NCBI RefSeq assembly: GCF_000015725.1
Contig: NC_008826.1
Location: forward strand, 62,001-126,000
Length of the DNA: 64,000 nt
Origin: Methylibium petroleiphilum PM1
GTDB taxonomy: Bacteria > Pseudomonadota > Gammaproteobacteria > Burkholderiales > Burkholderiaceae_C
Direction: 5' to 3'
The translations under genes and the position numbers were made by a program. This document shows positions 49,851 to 58,613 of the stretch, one piece after another. The notes beneath the pieces were generated by a model. That model was not told where the DNA came from, did not search any database, and worked only from the letters and a program-made list of their open reading frames with translations. Positions within the stretch are counted from its first letter, which is position 1, and each line of letters begins with the position of its first letter.

Positions 49851-50720
49851 ATGCAGTCGCGCCGCGCCGCCCTCGCCAACCTGTCCGCCCTGGTGGCCAG
49901 CCTCACCGCCAGCCCGCTCCTGCAGGCCGCCGGCGCGAGCGCGCGCATGCCGTCGATCTTCATCGGCCACGGCTCGCCGATGAACGCGATCTCGCGCAAC
50001 AGCTTCACCGACACCCTGGCCGCCTGGGGCAAGCGCCTGCCGCGCCCGCGCGCCATCGTCGTCGTCTCGGCCCACTGGCTCTCGCGCGGCGCCACCGGCG
50101 TCACCTCGAACCCGGCGCCGCCGACGATCCACGACTTCAGCGGCTTCCCGCGCGAGCTGCAGGAGATGACCTACCCGGCCAAGGGCGACCCGCGCCTGGC
50201 CCGCGAGATCGCCTCGCTCATCCGCAGCCAGCGCGGCGTGCCGACCACCGAATGGGGCCTCGACCACGGCACCTGGACCGTCCTGCACCACCTGTTCCCC
50301 GGCGCGCCCGTGCCCGTCCTGCAGGTGTCGATCGACTACGACCAGGGCGCCGCCTTCCACCTGGCCATCGGCCGCGAACTCGCCGCGCTGCGCGAGAAGG
50401 GCGTGCTCGTGGTGGGCAGCGGCAACATCGTGCACAACCTGCGCGCCACCGACCGCGGCACCCCGGAAGGCCAGATCGCCAGCCGCCCCTGGGCCGCCGC
50501 GTTCGACGAGGCGGTCAAGGCCGCCTTGTCCCAGCGGGACGACAAGGCGCTGCTGGCCTACGAGAACCTGGACGGCGCGGCGATGGCCGTGGCCACCCCG
50601 GACCACTACTGGCCGTTCCTCTACGCGCTGGGCGCGGCCGACGCCGGCACGCCGCCGGCCACCGTGTTCGAAGGTTTCCACAGCGGCACGCTGTCCATGC
50701 GCTGCCTGCAGTTCGGCTGA
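49851..50720 (+). CDS. ygiD: LigB-family extradiol dioxygenase, YgiD-like (289 aa)
   Basis: A 4,5-DOPA-dioxygenase-type enzyme that cleaves aromatic catechol rings using a divalent metal (zinc or iron). Metal ligands are visible in IFIGHGSPMNA, VVVSAHWLSRG and GLDHGTWTVLHHLFPGA, and the C-terminal PDHYWPFLYALGAA is characteristic. An N-terminal leader (MQSRRAALANLSALVASLTA) has a twin-arginine-like start and may export it. It is a metabolic gene amid plasmid hypotheticals. Start ATG 49851. Confidence 0.85.
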   Translation: MQSRRAALANLSALVASLTASPLLQAAGASARMPSIFIGHGSPMNAISRNSFTDTLAAWGKRLPRPRAIVVVSAHWLSRGATGVTSNPAPPTIHDFSGFPRELQEMTYPAKGDPRLAREIASLIRSQRGVPTTEWGLDHGTWTVLHHLFPGAPVPVLQVSIDYDQGAAFHLAIGRELAALREKGVLVVGSGNIVHNLRATDRGTPEGQIASRPWAAAFDEAVKAALSQRDDKALLAYENLDGAAMAVATPDHYWPFLYALGAADAGTPPATVFEGFHSGTLSMRCLQFG

Positions 50721-50760
50721 CCCGCCGCCCCAGAAGCAACCACCCCGAGAGGAGCCCACC

Positions 50761-51213
50761 ATGACCACCGTCTTCGAACAGATCCTGACCCAGGTCGACC
50801 GCGCCGGCACGCCGCCGGCCGAGGGCGCCGAGGCGCGCATGGCGCAGGACGCCAAGCTGTTCGCCGACGCCGGCGTGCGCGAGTTCCTCACGGCCCAGAT
50901 GGAGGCGATGCGCGCCGCGGGTTTCCGCGCCCGCGTGCACTCCAACGACATCGGCGTGGCCAACCAGGTGCTGGAGTGGCACCCGGCCGCCCTCGGCGAG
51001 ATGCCGGCGCGCGCCACCGCCACCTTCGACATCAGCTCCACCGGCGACAAGACGGTGCGCTTCACGGCCCACCTGTCCTACGTGAACGACGAAGGCCAGG
51101 AGACGCAGCTGTTCCTGTCGGCGACCTACCTGGATCGCGCCCTCCTGGAGCGCTGGTTCGCCACCTTCGTCGACCTGTGCCTGACCGCGCGCCGCAGCCG
51201 CGGCACCGTCTGA
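50761..51213 (+). CDS. Hypothetical protein, paralogue family member 2 (150 aa)
   Basis: Aligns by eye with the 154-aa protein at 49363: TVFEQILTQVDRAG, REFLTAQMEAMRAAGFRARV, LLERWFATFVDLCLTARR. GAGGAG upstream of ATG 50761. The two flank the dioxygenase gene, suggesting duplication around it. Confidence 0.65.
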   Translation: MTTVFEQILTQVDRAGTPPAEGAEARMAQDAKLFADAGVREFLTAQMEAMRAAGFRARVHSNDIGVANQVLEWHPAALGEMPARATATFDISSTGDKTVRFTAHLSYVNDEGQETQLFLSATYLDRALLERWFATFVDLCLTARRSRGTV

Positions 51214-51245
51214 CCATCACCGATCAAGGAAGGGGATTTCGCTCC

Positions 51246-51611
51246 ATGCTGCCGTTCACGCCCGACACCGCACTGCCCGCGCGCACCGATTCGCGCCAGT
51301 GGCTGCGCCTGCTGCACAAGCGGCTGCAGGCCCTGGCCGCCGGCGCCGCGGGCTTCGTCGTCGTGCTCGAGGACGGCTTCGACACGCTCAGCGTGGGCGC
51401 CAAGCAGGACGACGGCACGCTCGACCCGCTGCTGGTGGTGAGCGTGGCCGGCGGCTTCCTGATGACGATGAGCCTGCTGGGCGAGATCGCCGCGGCCGAC
51501 ACCTGCCGCCTGGCCGACGCCGAGGGCCTGGCCCGCATCGAAGAACAGGTGGTGGCGCTGATCGGCCTGGCCGGCGCGCTGCGCGCCGAGCACGCGGAGC
51601 TCGCCCGATGA
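51246..51611 (+). CDS. Hypothetical protein (121 aa)
   Basis: A small alpha/beta protein (LQALAAGAAGFVVVLEDGFD, LLVVSVAGGFLMTMSLLGEI). AAGGGG upstream of ATG 51246. Its stop overlaps the next gene (ATGA). Confidence 0.55.
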   Translation: MLPFTPDTALPARTDSRQWLRLLHKRLQALAAGAAGFVVVLEDGFDTLSVGAKQDDGTLDPLLVVSVAGGFLMTMSLLGEIAAADTCRLADAEGLARIEEQVVALIGLAGALRAEHAELAR

Positions 51612-51778
51612 GCGGCTGGGAGATCGCGATCGCGCTGCTGGTGCTGGCCGCGCTGGTGCTGACCCTGCGCCTGATCCGCCGCGGCGGCACGCGCCGCCTG
51701 GGCGCCGAGGACGCCCGGGACACCGACATCACGTCGCGGGTGTTCGACCCGCGGTTCCGACTGGACAAGGACCGCTGA
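51608..51778 (+). CDS. Single-pass membrane peptide (56 aa)
   Basis: One membrane helix (WEIAIALLVLAALVLTLRLI) followed by a charged tail (FDPRFRLDKDR). Coupled to the gene upstream by ATGA overlap. Function unknown. Confidence 0.55.
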   Translation: MSGWEIAIALLVLAALVLTLRLIRRGGTRRLGAEDARDTDITSRVFDPRFRLDKDR

Positions 51779-51782
51779 GCCC

Positions 51783-52214
51783 ATGTCCAAATCGACCCCG
51801 AAGCTGCTGCGCGTGCGCCCGGCCGGCCCCGACCACCAGGTCGTGACGGTGACGAGCGCCTCGAAGGCCTACCGCCGCCAGCCGTGCCCGTCCTGCCCCT
51901 GGCGCGTGGACGCCACCGGCACGTTCCCGGCCGAAGCCTTCCGCCACTCGGCGGAGACGGCCTACGACATGTCGCAGCATGTCTTCTCGTGCCACGAATC
52001 GGGCCAGAAGAAGCCCGCCACCTGCGCAGGCTTCCTGCTGCGCGGCGCCACCCACAACCTGGCCGCCCGCCTGGGCTACCTCAATGGCCGCTACGGCCAT
52101 GACGTGACCGACGGCGGCCTGGACCTCCACCCGAGCTACGCCGCGATGGCCATCGCCAACGGCGTGCTCCCCGACGAACCCTGCCTGGCCGCCTGCCGCG
52201 GCCCGAACGACTGA
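51783..52214 (+). CDS. DUF6283-family protein (143 aa)
   Basis: The core CPSCPWRVDATGTFPAEAF followed by SQHVFSCHESGQKKPATCAG matches the Cys-rich signature of DUF6283, presumably a metal-binding fold. It starts 4 nt after the membrane peptide gene and is part of the same transcription unit. Function unknown. Confidence 0.75.
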   Translation: MSKSTPKLLRVRPAGPDHQVVTVTSASKAYRRQPCPSCPWRVDATGTFPAEAFRHSAETAYDMSQHVFSCHESGQKKPATCAGFLLRGATHNLAARLGYLNGRYGHDVTDGGLDLHPSYAAMAIANGVLPDEPCLAACRGPND

Positions 52215-52225
52215 TCACGCTGACG

Positions 52226-53014
52226 ATGCCCGCCCCGAACGCTCTGGCCCTGACCGCCGCCCCCCGATACTTCGACCAGCCCGCCTGGCGCCGCCTGTGC
52301 ACCGCCGCCTGCGACACCGCGGCGCGCGCCTGCGGTGCGTCGGACACGGTCTTCACCTCGCTGTACAGCGCCGCGATCGACGCCGCGCTGCGCGACGTGC
52401 CGGCCGCCCAGCAGCCGCTGGCGCTGGCGATCGCCCGCGAGCTCGGCGACTACGCCACCGCCGAGGAGATTGCCCGCGACCGCGCCGAGATGCTGGCGCA
52501 GGGCTGGTGCACGCACGGGATCGACCCGAACGCCTGCCCGGCCGGCTGCGGCGACCTGGCGGCCGAGCGCGACGGCGCCGCCAACGAGGATGTGGAGCAA
52601 CCGGCCGAGGAGCAGAAAGGTGCCGACCCGCACGACCTCGTGCTGTGCTGGTCGTTCCTGCAGAGCAAGCAGTGGGCGCTGGAGGCGCGCGGCTTCGCGG
52701 CGGACCTGGCCCGCCGGCCGGCCGTGGAAGCCGGCAGCGGCGCACGCCTGGTGTTCACCTGGGTGCCGGGCGAGTGCTCGCCGCTGACGAGCCGGGCCTC
52801 GCGCGAGTACGCGCTGGAGATCTCGCTGCCGGCCGGCGCCGGCGACGTGGTGGCGCGTTTCGCCGGCTGCGGCCTGGACTGCGCGCGCACCGAGCGCCGC
52901 GCCGGCGCCGACGCGGACCTGGACGCGATCCTGACCCAGTGGTTCACCGAGTTCCAGCACGCGACGCGCATGGCGCACGACGTGTGGTTCGTCCACGCCA
53001 CGGGCCGGGCCTGA
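52226..53014 (+). CDS. Hypothetical protein, likely paralogue family member 3 (262 aa)
   Basis: An N-terminal helical half (AARACGASDTVFTSLYSAAI) and a C-terminal half repeating the plan of the 150-aa proteins: SKQWALEARGFAADLARRPA, ARLVFTWVPGECSPL, ILTQWFTEFQHATRMA. It lies 11 nt after the DUF6283 gene. The relationship is by eye. Confidence 0.55.
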   Translation: MPAPNALALTAAPRYFDQPAWRRLCTAACDTAARACGASDTVFTSLYSAAIDAALRDVPAAQQPLALAIARELGDYATAEEIARDRAEMLAQGWCTHGIDPNACPAGCGDLAAERDGAANEDVEQPAEEQKGADPHDLVLCWSFLQSKQWALEARGFAADLARRPAVEAGSGARLVFTWVPGECSPLTSRASREYALEISLPAGAGDVVARFAGCGLDCARTERRAGADADLDAILTQWFTEFQHATRMAHDVWFVHATGRA

Positions 53015-53037
53015 GCCACGAGACGAGCGAGCGCGCG

Positions 53038-53448
53038 ATGCCCGACTTCACCGACACCCTGATCGCCTGCCAGCAGATGAGCCTGCTGGGTGCGGACCCG
53101 GCCGGCGCCGTCGAGCAGGCCAAGAGCGACTTCGACCTGGTGGGCGTGGCCGCGCACCTGACCCAGCTGCGCATCGAGATGCTCGAGCACGGCCACCCGG
53201 CGACGCTGGCCGCCGCCGAAGACTGCACCTCGGCCAAGCTGACCTGGCGCCTGCCGGGCGCGCACCACCCGCGCGACCGCTACACGCTGGCCATCGAGGT
53301 GGCCGCCGGCGGCGCGACCGCCCGCTTCGTGGGGCCGGCGCGCAGCACCGCGCTGATCCTGCAGACCCGCAACTTCAATCCCGACGCTCTGCACCGCTGG
53401 AGCGCGACCTTCATCGAATGGGCGCTCACCTCGCGCGAGGCCCGCTGA
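53038..53448 (+). CDS. Hypothetical protein, likely paralogue family member 4 (136 aa)
   Basis: Again the same plan: FDLVGVAAHLTQLRIEMLEH, SAKLTWRLPGAHHP, LHRWSATFIEWALTSREA. It follows the 262-aa gene by 23 nt. Function unknown. Confidence 0.6.
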   Translation: MPDFTDTLIACQQMSLLGADPAGAVEQAKSDFDLVGVAAHLTQLRIEMLEHGHPATLAAAEDCTSAKLTWRLPGAHHPRDRYTLAIEVAAGGATARFVGPARSTALILQTRNFNPDALHRWSATFIEWALTSREAR

Positions 53449-53471
53449 ACACACCCTGAATCTTGTCACCC

Positions 53472-54044
53472 ATGCTCAACACCATCACGCGTCAACACGC
53501 CTTCCTTTTCCTGGACACGGAATTCACCAACTTCAAGGACCGCAAGCCGCTGTCTGTCGGCCTGGTCGACCACAACGGCCGTGAGTTCTACGCCGAACTC
53601 GCCGATACGCCGACAGAAGAGGCGTCGCTGTTCGTGCGCGAACGCGTCCTGCCGCTGCTCGGCGCCGAGGGCACGCTGATCGCACCGCGCGCGGCCGTCG
53701 CCGCCCAGCTGCGCGAGTGGATGCGCGCCTACACCGGCCAGGCCGTGGTGCTGGTGCACGACTTCTTCGCCGACCGCGAGATCGCCTTCGACCTGCTGTC
53801 GGGCCTGCCCGGCGCCGGCGCACAGGTGGTGCGCAGCCAGCGCGAGCGCGATCACTTCCGCGGCCTGGCCAACGAGCTGGGCCTGGCCGAGCTCGTACCG
53901 ATGGACGTCGGCAACCAGTTCAACGAGGCCGGCTTCGACAGCTGGTTCGACAGCCGCCCCGAGGCGCTGCGCAGCCACGCGCTGCACGACGCGCGCGCCC
54001 TGGCGCACTCGTTCAAGCGCCCCGTGCTCGCCGCGGCCGCCTGA
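53472..54044 (+). CDS. DEDDh-type 3'-5' exonuclease-like protein (190 aa)
   Basis: Exonuclease I site FLFLDTEFTNF (Asp-Glu), a middle VVLVHDFFADREIAFDLLSG, and a C-terminal HALHDARALAHSF supplying His and Asp. The layout fits the Rv2179c-like exoribonuclease family of small DEDDh enzymes. ATG 53472 was used; a TTG three codons upstream is possible. No Shine-Dalgarno is obvious. Confidence 0.75.
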   Translation: MLNTITRQHAFLFLDTEFTNFKDRKPLSVGLVDHNGREFYAELADTPTEEASLFVRERVLPLLGAEGTLIAPRAAVAAQLREWMRAYTGQAVVLVHDFFADREIAFDLLSGLPGAGAQVVRSQRERDHFRGLANELGLAELVPMDVGNQFNEAGFDSWFDSRPEALRSHALHDARALAHSFKRPVLAAAA

Positions 54045-54087
54045 CCCCTTCCATCCCCACCGCTCCACCCTTCGACGAGATCCCACC

Positions 54088-54807
54088 ATGGCCAGCGACG
54101 ACCTGATCCGCATCGTCTACCGCTCCGCACGCATCAACGCGGCCGCCGGCGCCGGCACCGCGCGCAGCCCGAAGGCCACGCCGCGGCGCAACCGGACCTC
54201 GATCTCGATGGACCCGGACCTGTACCAGACCTTCTGCCTGATCGAAGGCGACGTGCGCGCCGCGCGCGCCAAGCTGCGCCAGTGGGCCACCGAGGCCGAC
54301 GGCGAGCGCCAGGCCAGCGCCGAGCCCACCGGTGTCTCGCGCCTCGTGCACAAGCGCATGCTGGCTAAGATCCGCGAGGTGGTCGAAGCCGGCCTGACGG
54401 TGCTCCAGACCAAGGGCGCCACTGCCACCGGCAAGGCCAAGCCGGCCGCCGACGACGCCGGCGCCGAGTGGGACAACTTCCAGGGCAGCAGCTCCGGCCG
54501 CGAAGCCAAGAAGGCGATCAAGAAGGCGGCCACGGCCGCCAAGAAGGCACCGGGCAGGAAGGGGAAGGCGCAGGCGGTCGACGCCGAGGTGACCGGTTCC
54601 GGGGCGAAAGCGCTTGCGGACGACGCGCCTGGCGCGGGCGGCGGCGCGGCGGCGGATGCTCAGGTGACCGTTTCCGGGGCGACGGGCGAGGGCGGCGGCG
54701 CCGATTCGCTGGCAGCCCTGCCCGAGGCCGGCGGCCTGGTGAGCGGCGCGGCCGAGTACACGCGCGAGCGCCTGGTCGAAGATGGGGTCGATCCGTTCAT
54801 GGGCTGA
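54088..54807 (+). CDS. Hypothetical protein with Lys/Ala-rich linker (239 aa)
   Basis: The N-terminal ~100 residues are ordered (RTSISMDPDLYQTFCLIEGD, then RLVHKRMLAKIREVVEAGLT), with a ribbon-helix-helix-like start. They are followed by a basic Lys/Ala stretch (KKAIKKAATAAKKAPGRKGK) and a Gly/Ala-rich tail. This looks like a DNA-associated protein; no family is recognised. Confidence 0.6.
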   Translation: MASDDLIRIVYRSARINAAAGAGTARSPKATPRRNRTSISMDPDLYQTFCLIEGDVRAARAKLRQWATEADGERQASAEPTGVSRLVHKRMLAKIREVVEAGLTVLQTKGATATGKAKPAADDAGAEWDNFQGSSSGREAKKAIKKAATAAKKAPGRKGKAQAVDAEVTGSGAKALADDAPGAGGGAAADAQVTVSGATGEGGGADSLAALPEAGGLVSGAAEYTRERLVEDGVDPFMG

Positions 54808-54876
54808 TGGCGCGCGCCCACCGGGCCGACCGTCGTTGCGTCATCGGCGCAGGTGGCCCCCGCAACGCAAAAGCGT

Positions 54877-54882
54877 TACACT
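54877..54882 (+). promoter_or_regulatory. -10 box of a leaderless promoter for the antitoxin gene
   Basis: TACACT, 7 nt before the ATG at 54890. The inverted repeat AACGC-AAAA-GCGTT (54864-54877) just upstream may be the antitoxin operator. Confidence 0.5.
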
Positions 54883-54889
54883 GACTGTC

Positions 54890-55177
54890 ATGAAGTCCGC
54901 TGTCCTGCCCCAAGTTCGAATCGAGCCTGAGCTGCGCACGGAGCTCGAGTCCGTCCTGGCCGAGGGCGAGACCCTGTCGTCGTTCGTCGAATCCTCGGTC
55001 CGCCGGGCGATCGAGCACCGGCAGGCCCTGCGCGACTTCGACGCGCGCTGTGACGCCTCGCTCAAGCACTTCCTGGCCACCGGCCAGAGCCACGGCAGCG
55101 ACGAGTTGCTGGCCGAGCTGCGCCAGCGCACCGAGGCGCGGCGCGCGCAGCTGCAAGCCGCGGCCGGCTCCGCGTGA
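54890..55177 (+). CDS. Ribbon-helix-helix-like antitoxin of a ParE-type system (95 aa)
   Basis: N-terminal strand and helices (VLPQVRIEPELRTELESVLA; TLSSFVESSVRRAIEHRQAL) fit RHH/YlcI-type antitoxins. The C-terminal helical part would wrap the toxin. It overlaps the toxin start (GTGA). A short promoter and inverted repeat upstream are suited to autorepression. Inference rests strongly on the ParE neighbour. Confidence 0.75.
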   Translation: MKSAVLPQVRIEPELRTELESVLAEGETLSSFVESSVRRAIEHRQALRDFDARCDASLKHFLATGQSHGSDELLAELRQRTEARRAQLQAAAGSA

Positions 55178-55485
55178 GTTTCCAGGTCCGCTGGAGCGCG
55201 GCAGCCCGCGCCGACTTGCTTCGCCTGCACGACTTCCTGCTCGATCGCGCCCAGACCGTTGAGGACCTGGGCGCCGCCGACCTGGCGATCGCCGCCGTCG
55301 AGCACGCGGTGGCCAACCAGCTGTCCCGGACCCCGTTCATCTTCCGCCGCGTCGGCGCCTCGCTCACGACGCGCGAACTCATCATCCCGCACGGCACCAC
55401 CGGCTACGTCGCGCGCTACGAGATCCTGCCCGAGATCGTCCTGATCCTCGGCGTGCGGCACCAGCGGGAAGAGGACTACCACTAG
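55174..55485 (+). CDS. parE: RelE/ParE-family toxin (103 aa)
   Basis: The fold is recognised from FQVRWSAAARADLLRLHDFL, PFIFRRVGASLTTRELII and GYVARYEILPEIVLILGVRHQREEDYH, the standard ParE layout. ParE toxins poison gyrase and RelE toxins cut mRNA; the sequence alone suggests ParE. It starts at GTG overlapping the antitoxin stop. A third maintenance layer alongside ParAB and ParMR. Confidence 0.85.
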   Translation: MSFQVRWSAAARADLLRLHDFLLDRAQTVEDLGAADLAIAAVEHAVANQLSRTPFIFRRVGASLTTRELIIPHGTTGYVARYEILPEIVLILGVRHQREEDYH

Positions 55486-55565
55486 CCCGACCCGACCCGG
55501 GCAAGGCTGCGGGGCCATCTCCGCCGCACGTGCGGATGTCACGGCGGTGCGATAATGGATACAGT

Positions 55566-55589
55566 GCACGTATTGTGACGTGTTATAGT
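55566..55589 (+). promoter_or_regulatory. Promoter region of the chemoreceptor gene with CACGT inverted repeat
   Basis: CACGT-N6-ACGTG (55567-55582) overlaps -10 TATAGT (55584-55589). The flanks GTGCACGTATTGTG and (reverse) ATAACACGT belong to the ACACGTATG motif family. Confidence 0.5.
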
Positions 55590-55634
55590 CGACGGATGTT
55601 GACCACATCCTCGCGCGCGCTGTCCCGCTGAAAC

Positions 55635-57215
55635 ATGAATCTCTCTCGCACGAGCATCAAGACCAAGCTCATCCTCGCCTTTGCCCTGCTGGCCGCCATC
55701 GTCGCGATGGTGTCGCTCCAGGCGCTTTCCTCCCTCTCCGGCGCCAGTCACCAGTTCCGCGTGTTCGTCGACGGCGTGTCGCAGCGCGAGGCGCTGGCCA
55801 ACCAGGTCATGGACGCCGCTGCGCAGCGCGCGATCGCCGCGCGCAACCTGGTGCTGGTGACCTCGGATCAGGACCGCGAGATCGAGAAGGCCGCGGTGGT
55901 TCGCGCCCACGAAGAGACCGGCGCCGCGCTGAAACGCCTCAACGGCGCCGTGCACGCCAAGGGCTCGGACGCCACCGCGCGCGATCGCGAGCTGCTGGCA
56001 AAGATCGAGGAGGTCGAGCAGCGCTACGGCCCGGTGGCGCTGGCCATCGTGGACATGGCGCTGCACGGCCGCAACCAGGACGCCATCGAGAAGATGAACG
56101 CCGAGTGCCGGCCGCTGCTGGCCGAGCTGTTGAAGGCGGCATCGAGCTACATCCAGTACAGCGCCGAGCGCAGCGATGCGGCGGCGAAGGCTGCCGAGGC
56201 GGCAGTCGCGCAGGACCGTCTCGTGCTGACGCTGGCCAGCGTGGCCGCGGCTGCCGGCGCCATCTTCCTGGGCTGGATGCTGAGCCGCTCCATCACCAGC
56301 CCGTTGCGCCGCGCCGTCGCGCTGGCCGAGGCTGTTGCCTCCGGCGACCTGACCACGCGCATCGATGTGGATCGCCAGGACGAGACCGGCCAGCTGCTGG
56401 CGGCGTTGCGTCGCATGAACGAGAGTCTCGCGGACATGGTGTCGCGCGTGCGGGCCTCGGCCGACGGCATCGTCACTGCCTCGGAGCAGATCGCCAGCGG
56501 CAACCAGGACCTGTCGACCCGCACGGAGCATCAGGCCGGCGCCCTGCAGCAGACCGCTTCGTCGATGCAGGAGATGACCGACGCGGTGCAGGTCACTGCC
56601 GTGAGTTCCGGCCAGGCCAGCCAACTCGCCCACGACGCCGCGCAGACCGCGGGCCTCGGTGGCGAAGCGGTGCAGCGTGTGGTGTCGACCATGGGCGAGA
56701 TCACCGAGTCCAGCAGGCAGATCGCCGAGATCGTTGGCGTGATCGACAGCCTGGCCTTCCAGACGAACATCTTGGCGCTCAACGCCGCTGTCGAGGCAGC
56801 GCGCGCCGGCGAGCAGGGCCGCGGCTTCGCGGTGGTTGCCGCCGAGGTGCGCAGCCTCGCCCAGCGCAGCGCCCAGGCCGCCAAGGAGATCAAGGTGCTG
56901 ATCGGCCGCAGCGTCGAGAAGGTGGAGGCGGGCGAGGCGCAGGTGGCCGAGGCCGGCCGCACGATGACCGGCCTGGTCTCCGGCGTGCGCCGGGTCAGCG
57001 ACTTGATCGCGCAGATCAACGAGTCCGCGCGCGAGCAAAGCGGCGGCATCCGTCAGGTGAACCAGGCCGTGGCCTCGCTGGACAGCGGCACGCAGCAGAA
57101 CGCCGCGCTGGTCGAGGAAAGCAGCGCCGCGTCGAGCAGCCTGCTCCAGCAAGCCGGCGCGCTGCAGCAGGCGATGGCCTTCTTCCGCACGAACGCCGAG
57201 CCAGCCGCGGCCTGA
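55635..57215 (+). CDS. Methyl-accepting chemotaxis protein (526 aa)
   Basis: A membrane chemoreceptor. TM1 at about residues 11-33 ([20 protein letters not shown]), a four-helix-bundle periplasmic sensor to about 190, TM2 ([19 protein letters not shown]), HAMP, then the signalling helices with the conserved hairpin tip [20 protein letters not shown] near residue 385. No C-terminal CheR-docking pentapeptide is present (ends EPAAA). No che genes are nearby, so it would feed into the host's chemotaxis machinery. It has an ACACGTATG-type control region. Confidence 0.92.
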   Translation: MNLSRTSIKTKLILAFALLAAIVAMVSLQALSSLSGASHQFRVFVDGVSQREALANQVMDAAAQRAIAARNLVLVTSDQDREIEKAAVVRAHEETGAALKRLNGAVHAKGSDATARDRELLAKIEEVEQRYGPVALAIVDMALHGRNQDAIEKMNAECRPLLAELLKAASSYIQYSAERSDAAAKAAEAAVAQDRLVLTLASVAAAAGAIFLGWMLSRSITSPLRRAVALAEAVASGDLTTRIDVDRQDETGQLLAALRRMNESLADMVSRVRASADGIVTASEQIASGNQDLSTRTEHQAGALQQTASSMQEMTDAVQVTAVSSGQASQLAHDAAQTAGLGGEAVQRVVSTMGEITESSRQIAEIVGVIDSLAFQTNILALNAAVEAARAGEQGRGFAVVAAEVRSLAQRSAQAAKEIKVLIGRSVEKVEAGEAQVAEAGRTMTGLVSGVRRVSDLIAQINESAREQSGGIRQVNQAVASLDSGTQQNAALVEESSAASSSLLQQAGALQQAMAFFRTNAEPAAA

Positions 57216-57237
57216 TCAATCGAGTGAGACCCACAGA

Positions 57238-57858
57238 ATGAACCAAGAAACCCCCGACAACGCAATCTTCATCATCGAGAGCGGCGCCGCGCTGCAACTC
57301 GTGCGCGACTACATCGCCGACCGCGGCCGCGTGGCCACCGTCGTCGCCGGCCTGGCCAAGGAGCTGGGCATCTCGCGCGCGACGACCGATCACCGCACCG
57401 GCGTGCTGCAAGGTGTCGTCTTCGACGGCGAGATCCACCCCGACTTCCGCAAGCCCGACCGCCGCGGCGTGAGCTATGCGCGCAAGGGCTCGCCGTGGGC
57501 CAAGCGGCTGAAGGAGCAGGTCGGCCACGCCGACCAGTCGCAGCTGATCGCTCAGACCTTCGGCATCCCGCTGTCGATCGGCTACACCGGCCGCGGCGCC
57601 GGTGGCGAGGAGTACGAGGGCTGGCGCTGCATCGGCTCGCCGCTGTCGGAGTGCGGCTTCCTGTGGATGAGCCACGACGGTCCGTTTGCCATGTGGACCC
57701 CGGACGTGCCGGCGATCGTCGCCGCGGCGCGCGCCGACAACGAGACCGTGGCCGAGCCGGCCGCATCGTTCAAGCTCGAGTTCCCCGGGTGCCGGCGGAT
57801 CCGCAAGGAGGAGTGGGAGATCATGGTCCTGCAGCACAAGCTGCAGAAGGCGGCCTGA
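57238..57858 (+). CDS. Hypothetical protein (206 aa)
   Basis: A mixed alpha/beta soluble protein (VATVVAGLAKELGISRATTD, an HTH-like stretch; then PLSIGYTGRGAGGEEYEGWR). No family is recognised. It follows the chemoreceptor by 22 nt and begins a run of three closely packed genes. Confidence 0.6.
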   Translation: MNQETPDNAIFIIESGAALQLVRDYIADRGRVATVVAGLAKELGISRATTDHRTGVLQGVVFDGEIHPDFRKPDRRGVSYARKGSPWAKRLKEQVGHADQSQLIAQTFGIPLSIGYTGRGAGGEEYEGWRCIGSPLSECGFLWMSHDGPFAMWTPDVPAIVAAARADNETVAEPAASFKLEFPGCRRIRKEEWEIMVLQHKLQKAA

Positions 57859-57862
57859 TCCC

Positions 57863-58309
57863 ATGGACGACCGGATCAACGACGTCGATTCGAACTGCGC
57901 GCTGCAATATGCCCTGTACGTCCTGGGCCAGCGGCACCAGGAGCTACTGCTCTGCCATCGCGACCTGCACAAGGGCATCAAGGGGAGCCAGGCACCACTC
58001 GCCGCGGCGCACTACAAGCTGAACAACGCGGCGATGATCCTGCTGTCGCAGCTCCTGCGCGAGCGCGGCGCCGAGCAGGTGGGCTTCCTCGACTGCTTTG
58101 GCGGCAGCGAGGCGTTCGATCGGAACGAGGAGCCGCTCCCGGCGCACCGGCTCTGGTCGCGCGACATGGCCGACTGGCTGCACCAGTTCGAGGTCATCTC
58201 GCAGGCGGCTTCGAGCGTCGGCAACCACAGCACAGATGTCGCCAAGTTCATCTGCGACCGCATCGGGGTCGAGTACGCTGGGTCTCGGGGCACCGAGCAG
58301 AAGGGATGA
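57863..58309 (+). CDS. Hypothetical protein (148 aa)
   Basis: A helical soluble protein (LQYALYVLGQRHQELLLCHR; MADWLHQFEVISQAASSVGN). It starts 4 nt after the previous stop; its stop overlaps the next gene (ATGA). Function unknown. Confidence 0.6.
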   Translation: MDDRINDVDSNCALQYALYVLGQRHQELLLCHRDLHKGIKGSQAPLAAAHYKLNNAAMILLSQLLRERGAEQVGFLDCFGGSEAFDRNEEPLPAHRLWSRDMADWLHQFEVISQAASSVGNHSTDVAKFICDRIGVEYAGSRGTEQKG

Positions 58310-58572
58310 GTTTCCATCCCCCTGATCTACGTCTGGGCGGCCTGGCGCACCAGGTCTCCTCCATTTGGCGCAGCCACTCCATCACGGCGACCCGCGGCGA
58401 GTTCCTCTGGCGCGAGATCGCCGCGCGGCGCGAGATGTGGGACCGCCATTGGCTGATGGCGGGCTACCTGGAAGATCGGCCAGTTGACTTCACCGGCTTC
58501 GAGCTGCTGGTGCGCGCCGACCCCGCGCCGGCGTTGTCTGTTCCTGTGGCGCATCTCGCCTCTACCGACTAA
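58306..58572 (+). CDS. Hypothetical protein (88 aa)
   Basis: A small protein (GEFLWREIAARREMWDRHWL; DFTGFELLVRADPAPALSVP), coupled to the gene upstream by ATGA. Function unknown. Confidence 0.55.
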   Translation: MSFHPPDLRLGGLAHQVSSIWRSHSITATRGEFLWREIAARREMWDRHWLMAGYLEDRPVDFTGFELLVRADPAPALSVPVAHLASTD

Positions 58573-58613
58573 CCCGGCGGCCGCAAGCTGCCAACCAACC
58601 TGCGAGAACCCAC

